Assembly (NCBI GenBank): GCA_033764435.1
Contig: JANRIX010000002.1
Coordinates: 81,769-145,768, forward strand
Reading direction: 5' to 3'
Length of the DNA stretch: 64,000 bases
From: JAEUMY01 sp033764435
Lineage (GTDB): Bacteria > Pseudomonadota > Gammaproteobacteria > Burkholderiales > Usitatibacteraceae
Part shown: piece after piece, positions 44,963 through 53,973 of the stretch
How the letters are laid out: every line of letters begins with the position of its first letter
How positions within the stretch are numbered: the stretch's first letter is position 1
Translations under genes and position numbers: made by a program
The notes under the pieces: generated by a model
Told to the model about the DNA's origin: nothing
Databases searched by the model: none
The model's input: only the letters and a program-made list of their open reading frames with translations

Positions 44963-46684
44963 ATGTCTCCCGCAACCCAAACTCAATCCGCCTCCAACCT
45001 CGGCATGGAAAGCTTTGCCGCGCTGTTTGAGGAATCCCTGACGCGCCAGGAAATGCGCGAAGGCGAAATGATCACCGCCGAAGTCGTGAAGATCGATCAG
45101 AACATCGTTGTCGTGAACGCCGGACTCAAGTCCGAGAGCGTGATCGACGTCGCAGAATTCAAGAATGACCGTGGTGAACTCGAAGTCAAGGTTGGCGACT
45201 TCGTCACCGTGGCCATCGAAAAGCTGGAAGACGGCCATGGCGCGACCAAGCTGTCGCGCGACAAGGCCAAGCGCCTCGCTGCCTGGCATGACCTCGACCA
45301 GGCCATGGAAAAAGCCACCTTGGTCAAGGGTGTCGTTTCCGGCAAGGTCAAGGGCGGCCTGACCGTCATGGTCAATGGAATCCGTGCGTTCCTGCCGGGC
45401 TCGCTGATCGACATTCGTCCCATCAAGGACACCGGTCAGTTCGAGGGCAAGGAACTCGAGTTCAAAGTCATCAAGCTGGACAAGAAGCGCAACAACGTCG
45501 TCGTGTCCCGCCGCGCCGTGATGGAAGAGTCCGCCGGTGTCGAGCGCCAGGCCCTGCTGGAAACCCTGAAAGAGGGTGCAGTGGTCAAGGGCATCGTCAA
45601 GAACATCACCGACTACGGCGCGTTCGTGGATCTGGGCGGCATCGATGGCCTGCTGCATATCACCGACCTCGCATGGCGTCGCGTGAAGCACCCGTCCGAA
45701 GTGCTGGCTGTCGGCGATGAAGTCGAAGCCAAGATCCTCAAGTTCGACCAGGAAAAGAACCGCGTCTCGCTGGGCATGAAGCAGCTGGGCGAAGATCCGT
45801 GGGTGGGCCTGGGTCGTCGTTACCCGCAGGGCACCCGCCTGTTCGGCAAGGTCACGAACCTCACCGACTACGGTGCGTTCATCGAGATCGAACAGGGCAT
45901 CGAAGGTCTGGTGCACGTGTCCGAGATGGACTGGACCAACAAGAACGTTCACCCCGCCAAGGTGGTTTCGCTGGGCGACGAAGTCGAAGTCATGATCCTC
46001 GAGATCGACGAAGACCGCCGCCGCATCTCGCTGGGCATGAAGCAATGCATGGCCAACCCGTGGGAAGAGTTTTCGATGTCCCACAAGAAGGGCGAGAAGG
46101 TCAAGGGCACGATCAAGTCGATCACCGACTTCGGCGTGTTCATCGGCCTGCCGGGCAACATCGACGGCCTGGTGCATCTCTCCGACCTCTCCTGGAACAC
46201 CGCTGGCGAGGAAGCCGTCAAGAACTTCAAGAAGGGCGAAGAGATCGAGGCCGTCGTGCTGGCCATCGATGTCGAGCGCGAGCGCATCTCGCTGGGCGTG
46301 AAGCAGCTGGATGATGACCCGTTCTCCAACTTCGTGACCGCCAACGACAAGGGCGCGCTGATCAAGGGCACGGTCAAGGCCATCGATCCGAAGGGCGCCA
46401 CCATCCAGGTCGCGGAAGGCATCGAAGCCTATCTGCGCGCCTCGGAAGTGTCGCGTGAGCGCGTGGAGGACATCCGCTCGCACCTGAAGGAAGGTGATGA
46501 AGTCGAGGCGGTGATCGTCAACATCGATCGCAAGAGCCGCTCGATCAATCTGTCGATCAAGGCCAAGGACGCTGCCGACGAGAAGGACGCCATGAAGAAG
46601 ATGGCGGAAGATGCGCCGTCCAACGCTGGCACGACCAACCTGGGCGCGCTGCTCAAGGCAAAGCTGAACAAGGGCAGCGAATAA
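44963..46684 (+). CDS. rpsA: 30S ribosomal protein S1
   Basis: This 573-residue protein consists of six S1 RNA-binding repeats and recruits mRNA to the 30S subunit. The E. coli-like segments GLKSESVIDVAEF, GIRAFLPGSLID, KRNNVVVSRRAV and SEMDWTNKNVHPAKVV are evident. The ATG at 44963 follows GAGG at a good distance and is preferred to the frame start at 44891. The 200-base leader after cmk may hold a promoter (TAGAAT at 44874-44879, no clear -35). No iterated palindrome lies in this highly expressed gene. Confidence 0.97.
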   Translation: MSPATQTQSASNLGMESFAALFEESLTRQEMREGEMITAEVVKIDQNIVVVNAGLKSESVIDVAEFKNDRGELEVKVGDFVTVAIEKLEDGHGATKLSRDKAKRLAAWHDLDQAMEKATLVKGVVSGKVKGGLTVMVNGIRAFLPGSLIDIRPIKDTGQFEGKELEFKVIKLDKKRNNVVVSRRAVMEESAGVERQALLETLKEGAVVKGIVKNITDYGAFVDLGGIDGLLHITDLAWRRVKHPSEVLAVGDEVEAKILKFDQEKNRVSLGMKQLGEDPWVGLGRRYPQGTRLFGKVTNLTDYGAFIEIEQGIEGLVHVSEMDWTNKNVHPAKVVSLGDEVEVMILEIDEDRRRISLGMKQCMANPWEEFSMSHKKGEKVKGTIKSITDFGVFIGLPGNIDGLVHLSDLSWNTAGEEAVKNFKKGEEIEAVVLAIDVERERISLGVKQLDDDPFSNFVTANDKGALIKGTVKAIDPKGATIQVAEGIEAYLRASEVSRERVEDIRSHLKEGDEVEAVIVNIDRKSRSINLSIKAKDAADEKDAMKKMAEDAPSNAGTTNLGALLKAKLNKGSE

Positions 46685-46753
46685 CAACAGTTGGACCCAA
46701 TGCACCGGCGGGGCGGCCTATCCGGGCCGACCCGTCGGGCATGCGGAGTGGAA

Positions 46754-47095
46754 ATGTCGATGACCAAGTCGCAGTTGATCGAGATCCTGTCGGCGCGGCA
46801 CAGCCAGCTTGCGCCCAAGGATGCCGAACTCGCGGTGAAGACCATGCTGGACGCCATGGCGCACGCACTGGCCAAGGGTGACCGCATCGAGATTCGGGGA
46901 TTTGGCAGTTTCGGGCTCAACTACCGTCCGCCGCGCACGGGGCGCAATCCCAAGACCGGCGAGAAGGTACAGGTGCCCAAAAAATACGTTCCGCACTTCA
47001 AGGCGGGCAAGGAATTGCGGGAGCGGGTGGACCTGGCCGCGGCCAACGGTGCGCCCATTCTCGACACCGGTAACGACATGGATGACGAGGATTGA
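46754..47095 (+). CDS. ihfB: Integration host factor beta subunit
   Basis: This 113-residue DNA-bending protein of the HU/IHF family has TKSQLIEILS, the RIEIRGFGSF motif and the DNA-contacting arm YRPPRTGRNPKTGEKVQVPKKYVPHFKAGKELR. It pairs with IhfA. GGAG five bases before ATG 46754 sets the start. A short acidic tail (DMDDED) extends beyond the E. coli length. A terminator follows. Confidence 0.95.
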   Translation: MSMTKSQLIEILSARHSQLAPKDAELAVKTMLDAMAHALAKGDRIEIRGFGSFGLNYRPPRTGRNPKTGEKVQVPKKYVPHFKAGKELRERVDLAAANGAPILDTGNDMDDED

Positions 47096-47114
47096 ATCGC
47101 TCGCTCATCAACAC

Positions 47115-47149
47115 AGGCGGCGAGATGAAAGTCTTGGCCGCCTTTTTTT
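47115..47149 (+). terminator. Terminator after ihfB
   Basis: A GGCGGC/GCCGCC stem with a 15-base loop is followed by seven T residues. It separates rpsA-ihfB from lapA-lapB. Confidence 0.75.
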
Positions 47150-47230
47150 CGCGGTGCGCAGGGGTGAGCTGGATGCGCGCGCATCGGCCAATGCGATCAG
47201 CGTATCGGGATTGAACCAAGGGAGCCCGCG

Positions 47231-47566
47231 ATGAAATTTCTGGTGTGGGGTCTGCGTTTCGCAATTCTGGTGGTGCTGGTCTGGTTCTCGGTCAAGAACG
47301 CCGGACTGGTCACGCTGCACGCCTATCCCTGGACCTGGGAAGCGCCGCTTGTGCTCATCATCCTCGCCTTCTTCGCGGCGGGCGTGCTGCTCGGCCTGCT
47401 CGCCACACTGTCGACGGTGTGGAAGCTCAAGCGCGAGGTCAGGTCTCTCAACAAGGCACTCAAGGCACGCGACAACGCAGTCGCGACGCTGGCCCAGTCC
47501 GGGCAATTGCCGGCTGTTGGCGCGACGTCTTCGCAGTCAACCGGTGTGGGGTCGCATGGAGTTTGA
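47231..47566 (+). CDS. lapA: LapA inner membrane protein
   Basis: This 111-residue protein has two membrane segments (about 6-22 and 39-60) and a DUF1049 domain. It works with LapB in LPS assembly control in E. coli. GGGAG precedes the ATG, and its 3' end overlaps lapB by 11 bases. Confidence 0.85.
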   Translation: MKFLVWGLRFAILVVLVWFSVKNAGLVTLHAYPWTWEAPLVLIILAFFAAGVLLGLLATLSTVWKLKREVRSLNKALKARDNAVATLAQSGQLPAVGATSSQSTGVGSHGV

Positions 47567-48812
47567 AGGCTGGTCGTGGGTGCCGTGGGCAGCCGTCCTC
47601 CTGGTGCTGTTTTTCGCCCTGGGCTGGCTCGCCGCGCGGATCGACATCAAGCAGCTCCTGAGTGAATCGAAGGCGCTGCCGGCCAGCTATTTCAAGGGGC
47701 TAAATTTCCTGCTCAACGAGCAGCAGGACAAGGCCATCGAGGCCTTCATCGAGGTCACCAAGGCCAATCCTGAAACGGTGGAATTGCAGTTCGCGCTGGG
47801 CAGTCTGTTCCGTCGACGTGGTGAAGTCGATCGCGCCATTCGCGTCCACCAGGAATTGTCGGCGCGCGCCGACCTGCCCGCCGAACAGCGGCGCGCTGCC
47901 CAGTTCGAGCTGGCACAGGACTTCATGAAGGCCGGCTTGCTGGACCACGCTGAAGGCATTCTGGTGGAGTTGAACAAGGTGGGGAAACCCGAGGGCGATG
48001 CCCGTGTGCATCGTTACCTGCTTGAGATCTATCTGCAAGAGAAAGACTGGAGCAAGGCCATCGACGTGGCCCGTCAGCTTGGCGTCTCGGCGCACCGCGA
48101 CCTGCACAAGGAAATTGCCCACTACTTCTGCGAGCTGGCGACGACTTCCTATGTGCACGGCCGGCGTGACGAAGCCGCACGTTACCTGGACGAGGCGCTT
48201 GCAGCCAATCCGGGCTGCGTGCGGGTGAATCTGCAGTCGGGCGAATGGGCGGCTGCGGAGGGCCGGCACGAGATCGCCATCGACACGTGGCGGCGTATCG
48301 AGAAGCAGAATCCGGATTATTTCGGGCTGGCAGCCCCTGGTCTGCATGCGAGCTTCAAGGCGCTCGACCGCAGCGCAGAAGGCCTTGGCCTGCTGCGCAG
48401 CCTTCAGGAAAAGTATCCATCCATCGACTTCCTCAACGTGGTCTATCAGGCCACGCTGGAAGCGGAAGGCCCCGAGAAGGCCTATACGCTGCTCCGCGAT
48501 GATGTGCGCAAGAATCCGACACTGGTCGGCCTCGACATGCTGCTCGGCGCGCAGATCGAGCACGCGGCAGCAGACAAGCGCGGCGATCTCGAACTGATGC
48601 GCAATCTGGTGCACAGCCACGCCAGCGCCTTGTCCGTTTACCTCTGTGGCAGTTGCGGGTTCCGTGCGCGCCAGTTCTACTGGCACTGCCCGGCGTGCGG
48701 CGGTTGGGAGACCTTCTCGCCCAAGCGCACGGCGGAGCTGGATACGGCGGAACGCCATCTCGCCCGCATCACCATCGGACAGCTCGACGCGCGGTCCGAT
48801 GCCAACCTCTAA
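47556..48812 (+). CDS. lapB: LapB TPR adaptor of LPS synthesis
   Basis: This 418-residue protein has an N-terminal membrane anchor (about 8-25), then a long TPR superhelix, and a C-terminal rubredoxin-like metal site with Cys364, Cys367, Cys378 and Cys381. In E. coli, LapB (YciM) guides FtsH to degrade LpxC and so sets LPS synthesis. The ugd, heptose kinase and epimerase genes follow downstream, fitting an envelope role. Confidence 0.9.
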   Translation: MEFEGWSWVPWAAVLLVLFFALGWLAARIDIKQLLSESKALPASYFKGLNFLLNEQQDKAIEAFIEVTKANPETVELQFALGSLFRRRGEVDRAIRVHQELSARADLPAEQRRAAQFELAQDFMKAGLLDHAEGILVELNKVGKPEGDARVHRYLLEIYLQEKDWSKAIDVARQLGVSAHRDLHKEIAHYFCELATTSYVHGRRDEAARYLDEALAANPGCVRVNLQSGEWAAAEGRHEIAIDTWRRIEKQNPDYFGLAAPGLHASFKALDRSAEGLGLLRSLQEKYPSIDFLNVVYQATLEAEGPEKAYTLLRDDVRKNPTLVGLDMLLGAQIEHAAADKRGDLELMRNLVHSHASALSVYLCGSCGFRARQFYWHCPACGGWETFSPKRTAELDTAERHLARITIGQLDARSDANL

Positions 48813-48818
48813 CGCCAC

Positions 48819-48830
48819 GCGAATATTTGC
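48819..48830. repeat. Iterated palindrome, one mismatch (before pyrF)
   Basis: GCGAATATTTGC ends 9 bases before the pyrF ATG, abutting its ribosome site. Confidence 0.7.
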
Positions 48831-48839
48831 AAGGAAAGC

Positions 48840-49541
48840 ATGACAGACAGAAAACGCATCATTGTCGCGCTGGATTACCCCGATGAGCGCAGCGCGCTCG
48901 ACATGGCAAGCCAGCTCGATCCGGCGCTCTGCCGGGTGAAGGTCGGCAAGGAACTCTTCACCGCTGCCGGTCCCCATGTCGTGCGCGAGTTGAACGCGCG
49001 CGACTTCGAAGTGTTTCTCGATCTCAAGTTCCATGACATTCCCAACACGGTCGCGGGTGCCTGCCGGGCGGCATCAAAGCTCAAGGTGTGGATGATCAAT
49101 GTTCACGCCAGTGGTGGCGAGGCGATGCTGAAGGCTGCGCGCGCAGCGGTGGATGGCGAGTCGCATCGACCGTTGCTCACTGCTGTCACCGTCCTCACCA
49201 GCCTGTCCTCGGCAGAACTGCATGCGATCGGCTTTCGCGATGACGCACTCAGCACCGTGCAATCGCTGGCAGCGATGACCGAAGCCGCAGGGCTGGATGG
49301 CGTGGTCTGTTCCGCCGCCGAGGCCGCTGCGCTGCGCAAACAGGTGCTGCCTGGTTTCAAGCTGGTCACGCCGGGCATTCGTTTGCCGGAAGACGCGGCA
49401 GGCGATCAGGTGCGTGTGATCACGCCGCAGGACGCCGTCGCGGGCGGCAGCGACTATCTTGTCATTGGGCGGCCTGTCACCGGCGCGAAAGACCCGCGTG
49501 CGAAGCTTCTGCGCATTCAACAACTCCTGGATCAAGCATGA
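48840..49541 (+). CDS. pyrF: Orotidine 5'-phosphate decarboxylase
   Basis: This 233-residue enzyme makes UMP from OMP. The family motifs KVGKELF, DLKFHDIPNTV and TPGIRL are present. A GGAAAG ribosome site precedes the ATG at 48840; a one-mismatch iterated palindrome (48819-48830) lies directly before it. The stop overlaps ugd by four bases. Confidence 0.96.
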   Translation: MTDRKRIIVALDYPDERSALDMASQLDPALCRVKVGKELFTAAGPHVVRELNARDFEVFLDLKFHDIPNTVAGACRAASKLKVWMINVHASGGEAMLKAARAAVDGESHRPLLTAVTVLTSLSSAELHAIGFRDDALSTVQSLAAMTEAAGLDGVVCSAAEAAALRKQVLPGFKLVTPGIRLPEDAAGDQVRVITPQDAVAGGSDYLVIGRPVTGAKDPRAKLLRIQQLLDQA

Positions 49542-50893
49542 AAGTCACAGTCATTGGAACGGGCTACGTCGGTCTGGTCACCGGCGCCTGCCTCGCGGAT
49601 TTCGGCAACAACGTGCTCTGTCTCGATGTCGACCAGCGAAAGATTGATCTGCTGAAGTCTGGCGGCATTCCGATCTACGAGCCGGGCTTGAAGGAAATTG
49701 TCGCGGCCAATGTCGCGGCGGGCCGCCTCGCGTTCACCACCAGCGTCGAGGAAAGCGTCGCCTGGGGCCGCATCCAGATGATTGCCGTGGGCACGCCGCC
49801 GGGCGAGGATGGCTCCGCCGACTTGCAATACGTGGTGGCCGCAGCCCGCGCCATCGGTCGCAGCATGACCGACGAGAAAGTGGTCGTGGACAAGTCCACC
49901 GTGCCCGTGGGGACGGCAGATCGCGTCAAGGCCGCGATTGCGGAAGAGCTGGCCCAGCGCAATGCGAATATTCGCTATAGCGTGGTCTCCAATCCGGAGT
50001 TCCTGAAGGAAGGTGCCGCCGTCGAGGACTTCATGCGGCCGGATCGCATCGTCATCGGTGCGGACAGCGAGGACGCAGTCGCCGCGATGCGCCAACTCTA
50101 CGCGCCGTTCCAGCGCAACCATGAAAAGCTGATGGTGATGGATGTGCGCTCTGCCGAACTCACCAAATACGCGGCCAACGCCATGCTGGCCACGCGTATC
50201 TCGTTCATGAATGAACTCGCGTTGCTGGCCGAGCGCCTGGGTGCGGACATCGAGCAGGTCCGGCGCGGTATCGGTTCCGACCCGCGGATCGGCTATCACT
50301 TCCTCTATCCCGGCATCGGCTATGGCGGCTCGTGCTTCCCGAAGGACGTGCAGGCACTGCAGCGCACGGCGCGATCCACTGGGATGGATCTGAAGCTCCT
50401 TGCGGCAGTGGAAGCCGTCAATGCCGATCAGAAGTCCGTGATCACGCAAAAGATCGTGCGCCGTTACGGCGCGGATCTGTCAGGCCGCACTATCGCGCTC
50501 TGGGGCCTTGCGTTCAAACCCAACACCGATGACATGCGCGAGGCGCCGAGTCTCGTGCTCATTCGCGAGCTGCGTGGTCGTGGCGCGAAGATCGTGGCGT
50601 TCGATCCGGTGGCCGGAGCAGAGGCCCGTCACCTGCTGGAGGGCGATGCCGGTGTCAGTATCGTGGACAGTCCCGAGTCGGCGCTTGCAGGCGCCGATGC
50701 GCTCGCCATCGTCACTGAATGGAAGATTTTCCGCAGCCCCGATTTCGACGGCATCCGCAAGGCGCTGAAGGCGCCGGTGATATTTGACGGGCGAAATTTG
50801 TATGAACCGACGGCTCTGAAAGCGCTTGGCTTTGAGTATTACCCGATCGGTCGCGAACAGGTCGGCTTGGCCGCCAACAAAGGCAACGCGTGA
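49538..50893 (+). CDS. ugd: UDP-glucose 6-dehydrogenase
   Basis: This 451-residue enzyme oxidises UDP-glucose to UDP-glucuronate with NAD. The N-terminal Rossmann motif is VIGTGYVGLVTGACLADFG, the catalytic Cys266 lies in GYGGSCFPKDV, and a C-terminal UDP-binding domain is present. It overlaps pyrF and the heptose kinase by four bases each, so the three are coupled. ANIR at 143-146 is encoded by an exact iterated palindrome. Confidence 0.96.
   Translation: MKVTVIGTGYVGLVTGACLADFGNNVLCLDVDQRKIDLLKSGGIPIYEPGLKEIVAANVAAGRLAFTTSVEESVAWGRIQMIAVGTPPGEDGSADLQYVVAAARAIGRSMTDEKVVVDKSTVPVGTADRVKAAIAEELAQRNANIRYSVVSNPEFLKEGAAVEDFMRPDRIVIGADSEDAVAAMRQLYAPFQRNHEKLMVMDVRSAELTKYAANAMLATRISFMNELALLAERLGADIEQVRRGIGSDPRIGYHFLYPGIGYGGSCFPKDVQALQRTARSTGMDLKLLAAVEAVNADQKSVITQKIVRRYGADLSGRTIALWGLAFKPNTDDMREAPSLVLIRELRGRGAKIVAFDPVAGAEARHLLEGDAGVSIVDSPESALAGADALAIVTEWKIFRSPDFDGIRKALKAPVIFDGRNLYEPTALKALGFEYYPIGREQVGLAANKGNA
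49964..49975. repeat. Iterated palindrome, copy 20 (ANIR)
   Basis: Exact, flanked T...T, in ugd. Confidence 0.95.
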
Positions 50894-51834
50894 AGCTCCT
50901 CCCGGATTTTTCCCGCTGCCGTCTTCTGGTGGTCGGCGATGTCATGCTGGATCGCTACTGGTTTGGTGATGTGAACCGAATCTCTCCCGAGGCGCCCGTG
51001 CCTGTGGTGCAGGTGAGGCGGGAGGAAAACCGGCCGGGTGGCGCGGCCAACGTCGCGCGCAACATCGCTTCGCTGGGCGGCCATGTGCGCCTGTTGTCCG
51101 TGGTTGGCAATGACGAAGCTGCCGATGCGCTGGAGTCAGTGCTGGTCAAGGAGCGGGTGCATGCGTCGCTGCGCCGCGACCCTGAGCTCAACACGACTGT
51201 GAAGCTGCGGGTAATCGGCCAACGCCAGCAGTTGCTGCGCATCGACTTCGAACAGGCGCCCAGTCATGAGGTGCTGCAGAGCAAACTCGGTGAGTTCGAG
51301 GAGCGCATCGGCGAGACGGACGCAGTGGTCCTCTCCGACTACGGCAAGGGCGGCCTCACCCATGTGGCGCGCATGATAGAGATTTGCCGCGAACACAAGA
51401 AACCGGTGCTGGTGGACCCCAAAGGCAGCGATTACTCGAAATACCACGGCGCAACAGTCATCACCCCCAACCGGGCGGAGTTTCGCGAGGTGGCTGGGCG
51501 CTGGACCAACGAGCAGGATCTCACCCATCGTGCCCAGGCACTGCGCAAGTCGCTCGATCTCGAGGCGCTGATCGTGACGCGCTCCGAAGAAGGCATGTCC
51601 CTGTATACGGATCATGGGGCGAAACACGAACCGACTCAGGCGCGGGAAGTCTTCGACGTGTCCGGCGCGGGCGACACCGTGATCGGCACGCTGGCGCTGA
51701 TGATCGCATCGGGCGCGGACCTGTCGCAGGCCATGCATATCGCCAATCGCGCGGCGGGAATTGTCGTGGGCAAGCTCGGCACGGCGACGGTTTCGCGAGA
51801 CGAGTTGCTCGCGGATTTGAAGGCCCATCCCTGA
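50890..51834 (+). CDS. rfaE1: Heptose-7-phosphate kinase (RfaE domain I)
   Basis: This 314-residue PfkB-fold sugar kinase phosphorylates D-glycero-beta-D-manno-heptose 7-phosphate for LPS inner core synthesis. GGAANVARN and the catalytic DVSGAGDTV motif are present. It lacks the nucleotidyltransferase domain of E. coli HldE, as usual in betaproteobacteria where the two are separate. The GTG start overlaps ugd (GTGA). Confidence 0.93.
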   Translation: MKLLPDFSRCRLLVVGDVMLDRYWFGDVNRISPEAPVPVVQVRREENRPGGAANVARNIASLGGHVRLLSVVGNDEAADALESVLVKERVHASLRRDPELNTTVKLRVIGQRQQLLRIDFEQAPSHEVLQSKLGEFEERIGETDAVVLSDYGKGGLTHVARMIEICREHKKPVLVDPKGSDYSKYHGATVITPNRAEFREVAGRWTNEQDLTHRAQALRKSLDLEALIVTRSEEGMSLYTDHGAKHEPTQAREVFDVSGAGDTVIGTLALMIASGADLSQAMHIANRAAGIVVGKLGTATVSRDELLADLKAHP

Positions 51835-51858
51835 CGGATTGCGGCAAGGAGAGTAAAC

Positions 51859-52857
51859 ATGACCTACATCGTCACGGGTGCCGCGGGATTCGTCGGCGCC
51901 AACATCGTCAAGGCGCTGAATGAACGCGGTATCACCGACATCGTCGCTGTCGACAACCTGAAGCGCGCAGACAAGTTCAGGAATCTTGTTGATTGCGAAA
52001 TCAGCGAATACCTCGACAAGCAGGAGTTCATCGAAATCGTCGAGGCGGGCGAGGTCGGTGGCGATATCGAAGCGGTTTTTCATGAGGGGGCTTGCTCCGA
52101 CACCATGGAGTCCGATGGCCACTACATGATGGAGAACAACTACCGCTATTCGCTGGCCCTGCTGGAGTGGTGCCAGGAAGAGGGCGTGCCGTTTCTATAT
52201 GCCTCGTCTGCGGCGGTCTACGGGGGCGGCACGGTCTTCCGCGAAGAGCGTTCGCATGAAGCGCCGTTGAATGTGTACGGCTATTCCAAGTTCCTGTTCG
52301 ATCAGGCGGTGCGCCGGCAGCTTCCGAACGCGACCGCCCAGATCGTCGGCTTCCGCTATTTCAACGTCTATGGACCCCGGGAATCACACAAAGGTCGCAT
52401 GGCCTCGGTCGCCTTCCATTTCTTCAACCAGTACCGGGCCGACGGCAAGGTCAAGCTCTTTGCTGGTAGCGGTGGCTACGTGGATGGCGAGCAGCGCCGC
52501 GACTTTGTCTCGGTCGAGGATGTGGTAAAGGTGAACCTTTTCTTCTTGGATCATCCTGATTTATCAGGCATTTTCAATCTTGGCACCGGTCGTAGCCAGT
52601 CCTTCAATGACGTCGCCGTGGCCACCGTCAATGCCTGCCGCAGCCTGGAAGGCAAGCCGCCGCTGGATTTGCCCGGCATGGTAAGCGCCGGTTTAATCGA
52701 TTACGTGCCGTTTCCAGATGCACTGGTCGGCAAGTATCAGAGCTTCACCCAGGCCGACATCGGCGCCTTGCGAGCTGCCGGCTACGAGCCTGAATTCCTG
52801 ACAGTGGAACAGGCCGTTGGCAAATATGTGCCATGGATGCAACAGAACCTCGGCTGA
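51859..52857 (+). CDS. hldD: ADP-glyceromanno-heptose 6-epimerase
   Basis: This 332-residue extended SDR enzyme makes ADP-L-glycero-D-manno-heptose for LPS. The N-terminal TGAAGFVGANIVKAL, HEGACSDTMESDG and the YGYSK catalytic tyrosine-lysine pair are present. GGAG precedes the ATG. Note that GANIV here is native protein sequence, not the iterated palindrome. It follows the heptose kinase after 24 bases. Confidence 0.95.
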   Translation: MTYIVTGAAGFVGANIVKALNERGITDIVAVDNLKRADKFRNLVDCEISEYLDKQEFIEIVEAGEVGGDIEAVFHEGACSDTMESDGHYMMENNYRYSLALLEWCQEEGVPFLYASSAAVYGGGTVFREERSHEAPLNVYGYSKFLFDQAVRRQLPNATAQIVGFRYFNVYGPRESHKGRMASVAFHFFNQYRADGKVKLFAGSGGYVDGEQRRDFVSVEDVVKVNLFFLDHPDLSGIFNLGTGRSQSFNDVAVATVNACRSLEGKPPLDLPGMVSAGLIDYVPFPDALVGKYQSFTQADIGALRAAGYEPEFLTVEQAVGKYVPWMQQNLG

Positions 52858-53160
52858 GGCCCGTCAAAGAGTGGCGAATTTGACCAAATTACCCCTATAA
52901 TCAACACGTTTGAGTCGGCTATCGGGCGCCAGACAGTTCAGGCGCGATCGGGATGAATTCGAAGCGACGCAATCCACGTTGAACCAAAGGGAAGCGAAGC
53001 GGAATCTGACAGGGGATTCCTACACTCCGCGTCAACCGTTGGCAGTCTGCGGCGTTTTACTGCGTGCGCGGCGCCAATTGGCATCTCAAAAAGTCAATGG
53101 AGACTGCGCCCGCCCGTTGGGACTCGGGTGGGTACTTCAACTTTTACCCAAGGAGTGGAC
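52858..53160. other. Long leader region before comEA-like gene
   Basis: No gene is supported in these 303 bases. TATAAT at 52896-52901 could be a -10, with TTGACC only 10 bases upstream, too close for a standard -35. If used, it would give a leader of about 250 bases before the comEA-like start. An AAGGAG ribosome site ends just before the ATG. Confidence 0.4.
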
Positions 53161-53829
53161 ATGAAAAAGTTTCTGGTCATGCTGTGCGCCATGCTGTTCT
53201 CCGGCCTGGCTCTCGCTGCGGTCAACATCAATACCGCCACCGAGAAGGAATTGGAGAGCCTGAATGGCATCGGCCCGGTCAAGGCCAAGGCCATCGTCGA
53301 CTATCGCAAGAAAAATGGTCCCTTCAAGTCTCTGGATGATCTGAAGAAGGTCGATGGTATCGGTGACGCGACCTTCGACACCATCAAGAAAGATGTGTCG
53401 CTGTCCGGCAAGACCACGGTCGCTGCCGACGACAAGAAGGCCGAGCCCAAGAAGGACGAACCGAAGAAGGAAGAAAAGAAAGCCGACAAGGCCGTGAAGG
53501 AAGAGAAGAAGGCCGAGCCGAAGAAGGAAGAAAAGAAGGCCGAGAAGCCTGCCAAATCCGAGAAGGCAGAGAAGGCCGCAAAGGACGAGAAGAAGTCTGA
53601 AAAGGCTGACAAGCCCGCCAAGGCCGAGAAAGCGGCCAAGGAAGACAAGAAAGCCGAGAAGCCTGCCAAGGAAGACAAGAAGGCAGACGACAAGGCCAAG
53701 AAGTCTGAAAAGGCTGAAAAGCCGGCCAAGTCTGACAAGGCAGAGAAAGCCGAGAAGCCTGCGAAGGCTGACAAATCAGCCAAGGATGAGAAGAAGTCCG
53801 AAGAGAAGAAGGACGCTCCGAAGAAGTAA
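53161..53829 (+). CDS. ComEA-like helix-hairpin-helix protein with lysine-rich tail
   Basis: This 222-residue exported protein has a signal peptide (MKKFLVMLCAMLFSGLALA) and a ComEA-type double helix-hairpin-helix at about 21-80 (VNINTATEKELESLNGIGPVKAKAIVDYRKKNGPFKSLDDL), which binds DNA. A tail of about 140 residues is almost only Lys, Glu, Ala, Asp and Pro, in repeats such as KAEKPAK and KKEEKKA. ComEA proteins bind incoming DNA in natural transformation; the tail resembles histone H1-like tails. The start follows AAGGAG. The repeated codons make the DNA itself repetitive. Confidence 0.83.
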   Translation: MKKFLVMLCAMLFSGLALAAVNINTATEKELESLNGIGPVKAKAIVDYRKKNGPFKSLDDLKKVDGIGDATFDTIKKDVSLSGKTTVAADDKKAEPKKDEPKKEEKKADKAVKEEKKAEPKKEEKKAEKPAKSEKAEKAAKDEKKSEKADKPAKAEKAAKEDKKAEKPAKEDKKADDKAKKSEKAEKPAKSDKAEKAEKPAKADKSAKDEKKSEEKKDAPKK

Positions 53830-53833
53830 TTGG

Positions 53834-53876
53834 TTTGAAGTACCGCGCGCCTCGCTTGGGGCGCGCGGCGTTTCAA
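53834..53876 (+). terminator. Hairpin after comEA-like gene
   Basis: A stem of nine GC pairs (CCGCGCGCC and GGCGCGCGG, loop of 8) is flanked by matching TTTGAA/TTCAAA outer arms. No T-run follows, so termination is only a possibility. Confidence 0.45.
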
Positions 53877-53973
53877 AAACAGTATCTGAATGCCGCGGCC
53901 AATCGTGGTGCAGAGAATGTTTGTAGTACCCGTGTAGTTTTTCCCTAACCTTAGTCTTATGGAGTTATCCAAA

